A program made the position numbers and the translations under genes. 64,000 bases of DNA from Lentzea fradiae (GTDB taxonomy: Bacteria > Actinomycetota > Actinomycetes > Mycobacteriales > Pseudonocardiaceae), in NCBI RefSeq assembly GCF_900100955.1, contig NZ_FNCC01000002.1, positions 558,001-622,000 of the forward strand, given 5' to 3'. Position 1 is the stretch's first letter. Every line of letters starts with the position of its first letter. The notes under the pieces were generated by a model. That model was not told where the DNA came from and ran no database searches. It saw only the letters and a list, made by a program, of their open reading frames with translations. Shown here one piece after another: positions 19,451 through 29,437 of this stretch.

Positions 19451-19479
19451 TTGTTCAAGAGGCTGAAGACCCTTATCAA
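19451..19479 (+). promoter_or_regulatory. Candidate promoter for the MerR-type regulator gene
   Basis: TTGTTC, a 17-bp spacer, then TATCAA gives a plausible vegetative promoter about 70 bases before ATG 19551, in an unusually AT-rich stretch between whiB3 and this gene. It is a sequence guess only. Confidence 0.4.
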
Positions 19480-19550
19480 CTGATGGGTGACGGCACGCGT
19501 GTTCGATCACTCACCGCGCGGAGTTGCCGCACGCCTGAGGGGACCGCACG

Positions 19551-20507
19551 ATGGCAGCCGTGATGACTCAGCCGGAGCCCAGAACGGCCGGTGGTCACAC
19601 GGGTGAGCCCCTTCTTTCAGTGGCCGCGGTGGCCAGGCGACTCGGCGTGGCACCCGCGACCCTGCGCACCTGGGACCGCCGCTACGGACTCGGCCCGAGC
19701 GGCCACACGGTCGGGCGGCACCGCAAGTACGGGCCCCTCGACGTGGCCCGGCTGGAGCTGATGCAGCGCGCCCTCCTGCGCGGCGCGTCCTCGGCCGAGG
19801 CGGCCCGGTTCGCGCTCGACTCGAAGTCGGCCCTGACCCACGGCGAGGTTCCCGTCACCCCTTCGGGTGGTGGTGGCCGCGGCCTGAAGATGCCGGGGGC
19901 GTCCAAGCTGGCGCGCGGACTGGGCAGGGCCGCGGTGGCGATGGACTCCATCGCCGTCCAGGGGATGCTCGCCGACGCCCTGGCCACCGAAGGCGTGATC
20001 GCGACGTGGAACGAGGTCGTCCGTCCCGTCCTCAACGCCGTCGCCGCGCGCTGGCAGCTCGCCGGCACCGGTGTGGAGGTGGAACACCTGCTCAACGAGT
20101 GCGTCCTGGCGGCCTTCGTGCGCGCGACACCGCTCGTCACCCTCGGCCGCAACCACCGCCCCGTGCTGCTCGCGTGCATGCCCGAGGAGAGGCACAACCT
20201 CCCCCTCTACCCCCTGGCCGCCGAACTGGCCCACCGCGGCATCGTCGTCCGCCAGCTGGGCGCGGCCCTCCCGGCCGACGCCCTCGCCGCCGCCGTCCGC
20301 CGCACCGCGCCTTCCGCGGTGGTGCTGTGGGCGCAGCTGCCCCGGTACGCCGACGCGGGCGTGCTGACAGCCATGCCCCGCACCCGCCAGCAGGTGAGGC
20401 TGTTCGTGGGCGGCCCTGGATGGCGCCGCGGGGTGGTCACCTCCCCGGCGGAACGCGTGGGGGACCTGGCGGCAGCCGTCGAGGCCATCGAGGCCGCGGT
20501 GACCTGA
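19551..20507 (+). CDS. MerR-family regulator with CarH-type cobalamin-binding domains
   Basis: The 318-residue protein has an N-terminal MerR winged helix (about residues 20-90, LSVAAVARRLGVAPATLRTW and YGPLDVARL). A Gly-rich linker, a four-helix segment and a Rossmann-like B12 domain (about 203-315) follow. The helical part contains Trp168, nine residues, then Glu178-His179, which is the W-x9-EH signature of adenosylcobalamin photoreceptors such as CarH. The B12 domain keeps a candidate lower-ligand His215 in EERHNLP, although the usual Gly of E/D-x-H-x-x-G is replaced by Pro. GAGGGG precedes ATG 19551. It lies among whiB3, bldM-like and sigD genes, so it may feed light or B12 status into that network; the targets are unknown. 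Confidence 0.85.
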   Translation: MAAVMTQPEPRTAGGHTGEPLLSVAAVARRLGVAPATLRTWDRRYGLGPSGHTVGRHRKYGPLDVARLELMQRALLRGASSAEAARFALDSKSALTHGEVPVTPSGGGGRGLKMPGASKLARGLGRAAVAMDSIAVQGMLADALATEGVIATWNEVVRPVLNAVAARWQLAGTGVEVEHLLNECVLAAFVRATPLVTLGRNHRPVLLACMPEERHNLPLYPLAAELAHRGIVVRQLGAALPADALAAAVRRTAPSAVVLWAQLPRYADAGVLTAMPRTRQQVRLFVGGPGWRRGVVTSPAERVGDLAAAVEAIEAAVT

Positions 20508-20647
20508 CGGGCTCCGGTGGCGGCGCGCCGAACCGCAGGCGACGCGCCTGACGCGGGACCGCCTCCAACAGTTCGCCGCTGCCTCGCTCACCGCGGCCCA
20601 CCCACCGGCTCCGCCTCCCGCCCGGCGCGGGAGGCAGACTCCTCCCC

Positions 20648-21544
20648 ATGGAAGAGGAGCTGCGCCGCGCCGCCTTCGGCGACTCACCCGGCCATCCCGT
20701 CTGGCCCGCGCTGTCCTCCCCGGACCCGAAGCTGCGCTGGCTCGCCGCGGTGACCCTCGGCGGTCAAGGCCACTACGCGGCCGCGGCCACGGTCCTCGAC
20801 ACCCTCCGTCACGACCCGGATCCGGTCATCGCCTCCCTTTCTCTCTCCACGCGCGCGTCGCACCACCGCCAACTGGGCGCGCACCACCTGGCCCGCGCCC
20901 TCGACGGCGAGGCTCTGCAGCGGATCGACTCGACCGGTGGGGGTGACCCGGACGGGATCGACGCGAGCGGGGCGCGCACGGACGCGTTGCTCGGGCTGGC
21001 CGCCGATTCGCTGGGGGTGGGGCGGCTCGTCGAGGCCCGGCGGCTGCTGGCGAGAGCAGAAGCGGTGTCATGGAGGAGTGAGGTGCGGCTGGGGTGGGTA
21101 TCCGCCGAGGTCGAGCTGGCGTCGGGGGACGCGGCGGCCGCCGTCGGGCCCGCCGGGCGGGCCCACGCGGTCGCGACGAGCAGAAAAGCGCTGCGTCACG
21201 AGCTCAAGTCGGCCCTCGTGCTGGGCACCTCGTTGGTGGTGTGGGGGACACCCGACGGTCTGGTCCGGGGCGTCGAACTAATCCAGTGTGAGCTAAATCA
21301 CAGTGCTCGAAACGGCCTTCATCCGTTGGTCTGGCCGAGCGCTCTCGTGCTGGCGGGCCGGCAGGCCCCCGCGACGGGCGCGGACGCGGGGAACCGGGCT
21401 GTCGAGGCTCTGAGCTGCGTCTTGCGGAGAGCGGACCCCGTCAGCCGCCGGATCGCCGCCGACTCCGCGTGGGTCCCGACGTGGCTGCTCCGTTCCGGGG
21501 AACCCCCGAACGCAGACCCTGAGGCGAACTTCTTGACGGATTAA
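20648..21544 (+). CDS. Alpha-helical repeat protein of unknown function (Rv3415c-like position)
   Basis: The 298-residue soluble protein is rich in Ala, Leu and Arg, with repeated helix-turn-helix pairs resembling TPR or HEAT repeats across residues 20-270. It has no signal peptide, membrane segment or catalytic motif. Its place between whiB3 and sigD equals that of the uncharacterised M. tuberculosis Rv3415c. A GCCTCCCGC/GCGGGAGGC hairpin (20613-20635) ends just 12 bases before the ATG, and no clear ribosome binding site is seen, so translation may depend on RNA structure. The second half has lower GC around 21280-21310 (stretch CTAATCCAGTGTG). Confidence 0.72.
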   Translation: MEEELRRAAFGDSPGHPVWPALSSPDPKLRWLAAVTLGGQGHYAAAATVLDTLRHDPDPVIASLSLSTRASHHRQLGAHHLARALDGEALQRIDSTGGGDPDGIDASGARTDALLGLAADSLGVGRLVEARRLLARAEAVSWRSEVRLGWVSAEVELASGDAAAAVGPAGRAHAVATSRKALRHELKSALVLGTSLVVWGTPDGLVRGVELIQCELNHSARNGLHPLVWPSALVLAGRQAPATGADAGNRAVEALSCVLRRADPVSRRIAADSAWVPTWLLRSGEPPNADPEANFLTD

Positions 21545-21625
21545 GCACCGGATCGTGTCAAGGTCCGGCCTTCAGCGTCCGATAGGGGAAGTGGAACGTC
21601 ACTCGGCTGCAGGAAAGGAGTCCCC

Positions 21626-22222
21626 GTGACCACGGTCCTTATTTGCGACGACCGGCGCAGTGTGCGGGAGGGTCTCACCCGCGTGATGTCGGCTGTCCCC
21701 GGGGTTAGCCGCATCGACTGCGTAGCGCACGGTGACGAGTTGTTGGCTCGCTTTTCCAGGCAGCCGGTCGACGTCGTACTGGTGGGAACCCAGCGCGCCG
21801 TCCCGACCGGGGTGGAAGCAACCCGTCGGCTCGTCTCCGCGAACCCCCAGGCGAACGTCATCGTCTTCGGGGCGCCCGACGACGCCGGGAGCATCGCCGC
21901 GGCGATAGCCGGCGGTGCGCGTGGATATCTGAGGTGGGACGCGTCGCGTCCCGAGCTTGTGGCGGCCCTCGCTCACACGCTCGCCAGCACCTCGGTCCCC
22001 GCACCGCGGCAGCCCTCCGACCCCGGCGTGCAGCTCACCGAGCGCGAGCTGCAGGTGCTGCGGGGCATGAGCCAGGGCAAGAGCAACGGCCAGATCGGCC
22101 GCGAGCTCTACCTGTCGGAGGACACGGTGAAGACCCACGCCCGTCGTCTCTTCCGCAAGCTCGGCGTCCGCGACCGCGCCCAGGCGGTCGCGCACGGTTT
22201 CCGCCGCGGTCTCGTCCAGTAG
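21626..22222 (+). CDS. bldM: Orphan LuxR-type response regulator, BldM-like
   Basis: The 198-residue protein has an N-terminal receiver domain (about 1-120) and a LuxR helix-turn-helix (about 133-195, LTERELQVLRGMSQGKSN and SEDTVKTHARRLFRKLG). Acidic residues Asp8 and Asp9 are kept, but the phosphoacceptor position (residue 54 in VVLVGTQ) is Gly, and the usual switch Lys is replaced by Arg in GYLRWD. It is therefore an atypical, phosphorylation-independent receiver. AAAGGAG precedes the GTG. Position directly before sigD and guaB equals that of bldM in Streptomyces, a regulator of aerial hyphae and spore genes; orthology is inferred. Confidence 0.85.
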   Translation: MTTVLICDDRRSVREGLTRVMSAVPGVSRIDCVAHGDELLARFSRQPVDVVLVGTQRAVPTGVEATRRLVSANPQANVIVFGAPDDAGSIAAAIAGGARGYLRWDASRPELVAALAHTLASTSVPAPRQPSDPGVQLTERELQVLRGMSQGKSNGQIGRELYLSEDTVKTHARRLFRKLGVRDRAQAVAHGFRRGLVQ

Positions 22223-22231
22223 TCACGCCGA

Positions 22232-22286
22232 CGCCACCGGCCCCGCGTCCCCATGTGCCGCATGTGGGGAAGCGGGGCCGGTGGCG
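22232..22286 (+). terminator. Long hairpin terminator after the bldM-like gene
   Basis: CGCCACCGGCCCCGC pairs with GCGGGGCCGGTGGCG (15 bp), with an inner TCCCCA/TGGGGA stem. No T-run follows. Confidence 0.75.
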
Positions 22287-22403
22287 TGAGCGCGTGTCGG
22301 CTGGTCACTCGCGGTGTCCACACCCCGCTGATGAACAGACGGGCGGAAGACCGGTACGGTGAGGTTGCTGCATCGGGTCGCTGTGAGTGACTCGTGTCGT
22401 GTC

Positions 22404-23018
22404 ATGTCGGTACGCCAACAAGTAACACCAGGGCAGTTGTCTGCGATGACCAGCTTGGGGGACGGACTGGACGCCGAAGTGGGCGCGGCCGTCGACGGCG
22501 ACCGCCGGGCGATCGAGCGCTTGCTGGCCTCCATACGTCCCCTGGTGGTGCGGTACTGCCGCGCCCGAGTTGGCAGGCAGGAGCGGAGCTTCGCTTCGGC
22601 GGACGATGTGGCCCAGGAGGTGTGTCTCGCGGTGCTCACGGCATTGCCCAGCTACCGCGACCAGGGTCGGCCTTTCCTCGCGTTCGTCTACGGGATCGCG
22701 GCGCACAAGGTTGCCGACGCACACCGGTCCGCCGCCAGGAACCGCTCGGAACCCGTGCCCGAGGTTCCCGACGCGCCGGAGACCGAAGCTGGTCCGGAGC
22801 AGCGAGCCATGCAGGGTGAACTCTCCGACCGGATGGCCGTCCTTCTGCGCGTCCTGCCGGAGAAGCAGCGGGAGATCCTGCTGTTGAGGGTGGTGGTCGG
22901 GCTCTCCGCCGAGGAAACTGCCGAGGCGGTCGGGTCGACGCCGGGCGCTGTCCGGGTGGCGCAACACCGCGCGCTCGCTCGGCTGCGCAAGTCGCTGGCA
23001 GCGGAGGAGGTGGTCTGA
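22404..23018 (+). CDS. sigD: RNA polymerase sigma factor SigD (ECF type)
   Basis: The protein is about 204 residues. Region 2 includes SADDVAQEVCLAVLTALPSY and FVYGIAAHKVADAHR; region 4 includes LPEKQREILLLRVVVGLSAE and GSTPGAVRVAQHRAL. These segments are close to mycobacterial SigD. Start choice is uncertain: ATG 22404 is used here, and ATG 22446 (MTSLGDG) is equally possible; neither has a good ribosome binding site. The anti-sigma gene starts immediately after the stop codon. It probably directs RNA polymerase to stationary-phase or stress genes, as known for the family. Confidence 0.93.
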   Translation: MSVRQQVTPGQLSAMTSLGDGLDAEVGAAVDGDRRAIERLLASIRPLVVRYCRARVGRQERSFASADDVAQEVCLAVLTALPSYRDQGRPFLAFVYGIAAHKVADAHRSAARNRSEPVPEVPDAPETEAGPEQRAMQGELSDRMAVLLRVLPEKQREILLLRVVVGLSAEETAEAVGSTPGAVRVAQHRALARLRKSLAAEEVV

Positions 23019-23903
23019 GTGGCCGACGAACACGGAAGGGACGACGAAGAAGTGCGCGGAGAGGACGATAGAGCCCCGCACGAACCCGTCGCCGACGATC
23101 TTTCGGCTGTACAGGCCGATGACAAGCTGCTGGACGCCCTGGGGTCCGCGACACCGGGTGCGGCCGGCTCCTTGGTCGACGACGAGCTGAACGCGATGTT
23201 GCTCGCGTGGCGCAACGAGGTGGAGACCGAGCCGTTCGGCGAGCTGGTCGACACCGAGACCGCCATCGCGACGATCCAGGCTGCCCGTCCGCAGCCGGTG
23301 AGCAGACACCGCTTCCTGATCCCCCTCGCGAGCGCCGCCGCGGTGCTGGCCATCGCCTTCACGGGTGTGAGCCTCGTCGCGCGGGACGCCCAGCCGGGTG
23401 ACACGCTCTGGGGTCTGACGCAGGTGCTCTACTCCGAGCACGCCAAGTCGATCGAGGCGGCCGCGATCGTGCGGGACAACCTCGACTCCGCCCGCCTCGC
23501 GCTGCGCGAGGGCAAGGTGACCGAGGCGCGCGAGAAGCTCGACCAGGTGCAGGCCGGCCTCGGGTCCGTCTCGACGGCCGACGGCAGGGAGCAGCTCGAG
23601 GAGAAGCACCAGGAGCTCGAGAAGGAGCTCGACACCTCGACGCCGCTGTCGCCGACCACGACGACTCCCGTGACGAAGCCGGCCACGTCCACCTCGACGG
23701 CTCCGTCGACGTCGACGAGCAGTCCGGTGACGACCGAGCCGTCCCCGACGACGACGTCGGCGACGCCTCCGCCGCCCACCTCCAACGCCGAGAACCCGCC
23801 GCCTCCGCCCGCCGACCCCGGCACGGTTCCCGCGTCCGGGTCGCCCGTCGGGACGAACAGCGAGGGTGCGAACCAAACACCCGCCGAGGGCCCGTCGAGC
23901 TGA
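23019..23903 (+). CDS. rsdA: Membrane-bound anti-sigma-D factor RsdA
   Basis: The GTG start directly abuts the sigD stop, with GCGGAGGAGG upstream. The 294-residue protein has an acidic cytoplasmic N-terminus holding the sigma-binding segment (about residues 25-75, DDLSAVQADDKLLDALG then DDELNAMLLAWRNEV), and a single membrane span at about 98-120. An external part follows with helical coiled coil (about 140-210) and a Thr/Ser/Pro-rich stalk. This agrees with RsdA of M. tuberculosis, which lacks a zinc-binding ASD and is degraded to free SigD. Confidence 0.92.
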   Translation: MADEHGRDDEEVRGEDDRAPHEPVADDLSAVQADDKLLDALGSATPGAAGSLVDDELNAMLLAWRNEVETEPFGELVDTETAIATIQAARPQPVSRHRFLIPLASAAAVLAIAFTGVSLVARDAQPGDTLWGLTQVLYSEHAKSIEAAAIVRDNLDSARLALREGKVTEAREKLDQVQAGLGSVSTADGREQLEEKHQELEKELDTSTPLSPTTTTPVTKPATSTSTAPSTSTSSPVTTEPSPTTTSATPPPPTSNAENPPPPPADPGTVPASGSPVGTNSEGANQTPAEGPSS

Positions 23904-23920
23904 TCCTGCTGAGACGTGCT

Positions 23921-23960
23921 GTGAACGGCCCCTGATCTCGCGAGGTCAGGGGCCGTTCAC
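23921..23960. terminator. Bidirectional terminator after rsdA
   Basis: GTGAACGGCCCCTGA and its perfect 15-bp complement with a 10-nt loop lie just after the rsdA stop. Confidence 0.8.
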
Positions 23961-24030
23961 ACGTCCGGGTGTTCACACGTCGGGTGGAATGCGGCCGCTC
24001 GGGTTGCGATTTGGGTGAAATGTGCCGTGC

Positions 24031-24064
24031 CGTCACCGGGTGAGGTCGGAGTCACCCGGTGACG
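24031..24064 (-). terminator. Hairpin terminator for the DUF5319 gene
   Basis: CGTCACCGGGTGA pairs with TCACCCGGTGACG (13 bp, 8-nt loop), about 20 bases past the stop of the minus-strand gene ending at 24085. Confidence 0.7.
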
Positions 24065-24084
24065 TCGGTCTCGGTGCGGACGGC

Positions 24085-26119
<2,035 letters not shown>

Positions 26120-26171
26120 TCACGAGTCCGGCAGTCAAGCAGGTCGAACGAAGCTCAGGAGGGAACCACAG

Positions 26172-27305
26172 GTGCGCGATCTGGTCGAGATCGGCATGGG
26201 CCGGACCGCGAGGCGGGCCTACGAGCTGGACGACATCGAGATCATCCCGTCGCGTCGGACGAGGTCGTCCAAGGACGTCTCCACGACGTGGCAGATCGAT
26301 GCCTACCGCTTCGACATCCCGCTGATCACCCACCCGACCGACGCGATCGTGTCGCCGGGCACGGCGGTCGCGGTCGGCGAGCTGGGCGGTCTCGGCGTGC
26401 TGAACGCCGAGGGTCTCTGGGCCCGGCACAGCGACGTCGAGGACGCGCTGTTCCGCCTGGTCCAGGCGACCGAGGACAGCGACGACCCGGCGGCGGCCGT
26501 GAAGGTGCTGCAGGAGCTGCACGCCGCCCCGCTGCGGATGGACCTGATCGCCGCGGCGATCAAGCAGATCCGCGAGTCGGGCGTCACGGTCGCGGCTCGC
26601 GTGAGCCCCCAGCGCGCCGCGGAGCTCACCCCGGACCTGCTGGCCGCGGGCGTCGAGATCCTGGTCGTGCAGGGCACGATCATCTCGGCGGAGCACGTGT
26701 CGCGCGGCGGTGAGCCGCTGAACCTGAAGTCGTTCATCGCGGACCTCGACGTCCCGGTGATCGCGGGCGGTGTCGGCGACTACCGCACGGCGATGCACCT
26801 GATGCGCACCGGCGCGGCGGGCGTCATCGTCGGCTACGGCTACACCCCCGGCGTCACCACCACCGACTCGGTCCTGGGCATCGGCGTCCCGATGGCCACC
26901 GCGATCGCCGACGCCGCGGCCGCCCGCCGCGACTACCTCGACGAGACCGGCGGCCGCTACGTGCACGTCATCGCCGACGGCGGCGTCACCACGTCGGGCG
27001 ACGTGGCGAAGTCCATCGCCTGCGGCGCCGACGCCGTGATGCTCGGCGAGCCCCTCGCCGCCGCGACCGAGGCACCCGGTCAGGGCCTGTACTGGACGGC
27101 GGCGTCCGCGCACCCGTCCGTGCCGCGCAGCCTGGTCGCCGAGGCCGTGGACCAGGAGCTCGACCTCCGCACGCTGCTGTTCGGCCCGTCGGCGGACCCG
27201 CGCGGCGTGACGAACCTGTTCGGCGCGCTGAAGCGGGCGATGGCCAAGACCGGCTACTCCGACCTCAAGGAGTTCCAGAAGGTCGGCCTGACGATCCGCG
27301 GCTGA
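26172..27305 (+). CDS. guaB3: GuaB3 family IMP dehydrogenase-related protein
   Basis: The 377-residue TIM-barrel protein begins MRDLVEIGMGRTARRAYELD. It shares the IMPDH fold but lacks CBS domains, and the classical Cys loop GSICTTR is not present in the same form (GYGYTPGVTTTDSVLG occupies that place). AGGAGG precedes the GTG. It is adjacent to guaB as in most actinobacteria. The family is linked to purine metabolism, with members reported as true or divergent IMP dehydrogenases; the activity here cannot be decided by eye. Confidence 0.9.
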   Translation: MRDLVEIGMGRTARRAYELDDIEIIPSRRTRSSKDVSTTWQIDAYRFDIPLITHPTDAIVSPGTAVAVGELGGLGVLNAEGLWARHSDVEDALFRLVQATEDSDDPAAAVKVLQELHAAPLRMDLIAAAIKQIRESGVTVAARVSPQRAAELTPDLLAAGVEILVVQGTIISAEHVSRGGEPLNLKSFIADLDVPVIAGGVGDYRTAMHLMRTGAAGVIVGYGYTPGVTTTDSVLGIGVPMATAIADAAAARRDYLDETGGRYVHVIADGGVTTSGDVAKSIACGADAVMLGEPLAAATEAPGQGLYWTAASAHPSVPRSLVAEAVDQELDLRTLLFGPSADPRGVTNLFGALKRAMAKTGYSDLKEFQKVGLTIRG

Positions 27306-27321
27306 CCCGCGTTCTGCCTGC

Positions 27322-27356
27322 AAGGGCGCGTTCCCCGCACCGGGGGACGCGCCCTT
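27322..27356 (+). terminator. Terminator after guaB3
   Basis: AAGGGCGCGTTCCCCG pairs with CGGGGGACGCGCCCTT (16 bp including one G-T) with a CAC loop, followed by TCTC. Confidence 0.8.
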
Positions 27357-27413
27357 CTCGCTCGGGCCCGAACCTCTCTGCAACCGGACGACCACTCCGC
27401 GCGTCCCAGGATC

Positions 27414-27638
27414 GTGGATTTGGATGCCTTGTTCCGTGGCGGCGACAGCAGTGGTGTGGACACGGTCGACGAGCAGGAGTTCGACCTCGGCGGAGAGCAC
27501 GACGGCCTGACGGGCGAGCCGGCGGACGAGAAGGCCATCGGCTGGAGGGTGCTGGTCCTGCTCGTCGTCGGAGCCTTGGCGGTCACCGGCCTGGCCGTGG
27601 CGTTCATGGTGTGGGTGATCGAGGCGCTGGTCCTGTAG
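27414..27638 (+). CDS. Small single-pass membrane protein
   Basis: The 74-residue product has an acidic N-terminal half (residues 1-42) and one strong hydrophobic segment (about 44-69), ending EALVL. The GTG at 27414 follows CAGGATC. No family is recognised. It sits alone between the guaB3 terminator and the operator of the GMC oxidoreductase gene. The length, codon bias and membrane helix favour a real gene, but this is not certain. Confidence 0.6.
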   Translation: MDLDALFRGGDSSGVDTVDEQEFDLGGEHDGLTGEPADEKAIGWRVLVLLVVGALAVTGLAVAFMVWVIEALVL

Positions 27639-27696
27639 CAGCGATCGGACAGCCCCGTTCGTGCGAGTGCCGCGCTCGTCTGAACCGATAGGGGAC

Positions 27697-27721
27697 TAGG
27701 CGTTACCGGAAGTAACGCCTA
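27697..27721. promoter_or_regulatory. Perfect inverted repeat operator ahead of the GMC oxidoreductase gene
   Basis: TAGGCGTTAC, five bases, GTAACGCCTA: a 10-bp perfect inverted repeat ending 12 bases before ATG 27733. Its form fits a TetR-type operator over the transcription start. No repressor gene lies beside it, so the regulator would be elsewhere. A terminator for the small upstream gene is the alternative, but no T-run is seen. Confidence 0.6.
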
Positions 27722-27732
27722 CTCTCCGACGC

Positions 27733-29409
27733 ATGGGTGAACTCGCCGGTAACTTCGACGTCGTCATCGTCGGCTCCGGGTTCGGCGGGAGCGTGGCCGC
27801 GCTCCGGCTGGCCGAGAAGGGCTATCGCGTCGCCGTCCTGGAGGCGGGGCGCCGGTTCGCCGACGACGAGTTCGCCAAGACCAGCTGGAACCTGCGCCGC
27901 TACCTGTGGGCGCCGCAGGTCGGGTGCTACGGCATCCAGCGCATCCACCTGCTGCGCAACGTCATGGTGCTCGCCGGTGCCGGGGTGGGCGGCGGCAGCC
28001 TCGTCTACGCGAACACGCTGTACCGGCCGCTCAAGCCGTTCTTCGAGGACCGGCAGTGGGCGCACATCACCGACTGGCAGGACGAGCTCGACCCGTTCTA
28101 CGACCAGGCGAGCCGCATGCTCGGGGTCGTCACGAACCCCACGACGACCCCCAGCGACGTCGTCATGCAGAAGGTCGCGAAGGACATGGGGGTCGAGGAC
28201 AGCTACCACCCGACGCCCGTCGGCGTGTACTTCGGCGAGCCCGGCAAGAAGGCCGCCGACCCGTACTTCGGTGGCGCGGGGCCGGAGCGCACGGGCTGCA
28301 CGGAGTGCGGCAGCTGCATGTCCGGCTGCCGGGTCGGCGCCAAGAACACGCTGGTCAAGAACTACCTCTACCTCGCGGAGCAGCTGGGGGCGCAGGTCTT
28401 CCCGCTCACGACCGTCACGCAGCTGAAGGAGAACGGCGGCCGCTGGACCGTCGAGGCGAAGAAGACCGGCGGACGGGCCACGTGGACGTTCACCGCCGAC
28501 CAGGTGGTGCTGGCGGCCGGCACGTGGGGCACGCAGCAGCTGCTGCACCGGGCGAAGGCCACGACGCTGCCGAAGATCTCGTCCAAGCTCGGCGAGCTGA
28601 CGCGCACCAACTCCGAGTCGATCATCGGCGCGGCGCGCACCAGCGTCGACCCGCGAAGCGACTTCACGCGTGGTGTCGCGATCACCAGCTCCATCCACCC
28701 CGACGAGATCACGCACATCGAGCCGGTCCGGTACGGCAAGGGCAGCAACGTCATGGGCATGTTGCAGACCCTCGCCACGGACGGCGCCCTGAGCACGCCG
28801 CGGTGGCTGCAGTTCGTCAAGCAGGCCGCGCGGAACCCGGTGCGGCTGCTCAAGATGCTCAGCGTGCGCCGGTGGAGCGAGCGGACCGTGATCCTGCTGG
28901 TCATGCAGAGCCTCGACAACTCCATCACGACGTTCCTCAAGCGCGGCAAGCTGAGCAGCAAGCAGGGGCACGGCGAGCCGAACCCGGCGTTCATCCCCGC
29001 CGGGCACGAGGCGAACCTGCTGGCAGCCAAGCACATCGACGGCATGGCGGGCGGCACGTGGGGCGAGCTGTTCAACATCCCGCTGACGGCGCACTTCATC
29101 GGCGGCTGCGCGATCGGGTCGTCGGAGGGCGAGGGCGTGATCGACCCGTACCACCGGGTCTTCGGCTACCCCGGACTGTCCGTTGTGGACGGTGCGGCGA
29201 TCAGCGCCAACCTCGGGGTGAACCCGAGCCTCACGATCACCGCGCAGGCCGAGCGGGCCTTCTCGCTGTGGCCGAACAAGGGCGAGCAGGACCCGCGGCC
29301 CGCGCAGGGGCAGCCGTACCGGCGGGTCAACCCGGCGAAGCCGAAGAACCCGGCCGTGCCGGAGCAGGCTCCCGCCGCGTTGCGACTGCCGATCGTGGAG
29401 ACCTCCTAG
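27733..29409 (+). CDS. choD: GMC-family FAD oxidoreductase (ChoD-like)
   Basis: The 558-residue flavoprotein has a Rossmann GSGFGGS motif at residues 14-20, GAGVGGGSLVYANTL, and C-terminal HFIGGC and SVVDGAAISANLGVNPS. Midway it carries four Cys with C-x2-C-x2-C-x3-C spacing (CTECGSCMSGC), a ferredoxin-like cluster pattern, so an iron-sulfur centre is possible. The place after guaB3 matches choD (Rv3409c) of M. tuberculosis, annotated as cholesterol oxidase. The true substrate is uncertain. No signal peptide is visible. Confidence 0.87.
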   Translation: MGELAGNFDVVIVGSGFGGSVAALRLAEKGYRVAVLEAGRRFADDEFAKTSWNLRRYLWAPQVGCYGIQRIHLLRNVMVLAGAGVGGGSLVYANTLYRPLKPFFEDRQWAHITDWQDELDPFYDQASRMLGVVTNPTTTPSDVVMQKVAKDMGVEDSYHPTPVGVYFGEPGKKAADPYFGGAGPERTGCTECGSCMSGCRVGAKNTLVKNYLYLAEQLGAQVFPLTTVTQLKENGGRWTVEAKKTGGRATWTFTADQVVLAAGTWGTQQLLHRAKATTLPKISSKLGELTRTNSESIIGAARTSVDPRSDFTRGVAITSSIHPDEITHIEPVRYGKGSNVMGMLQTLATDGALSTPRWLQFVKQAARNPVRLLKMLSVRRWSERTVILLVMQSLDNSITTFLKRGKLSSKQGHGEPNPAFIPAGHEANLLAAKHIDGMAGGTWGELFNIPLTAHFIGGCAIGSSEGEGVIDPYHRVFGYPGLSVVDGAAISANLGVNPSLTITAQAERAFSLWPNKGEQDPRPAQGQPYRRVNPAKPKNPAVPEQAPAALRLPIVETS

Positions 29410-29437
29410 GAAGATCTCGTTTGGCTACGGTGGAGGC

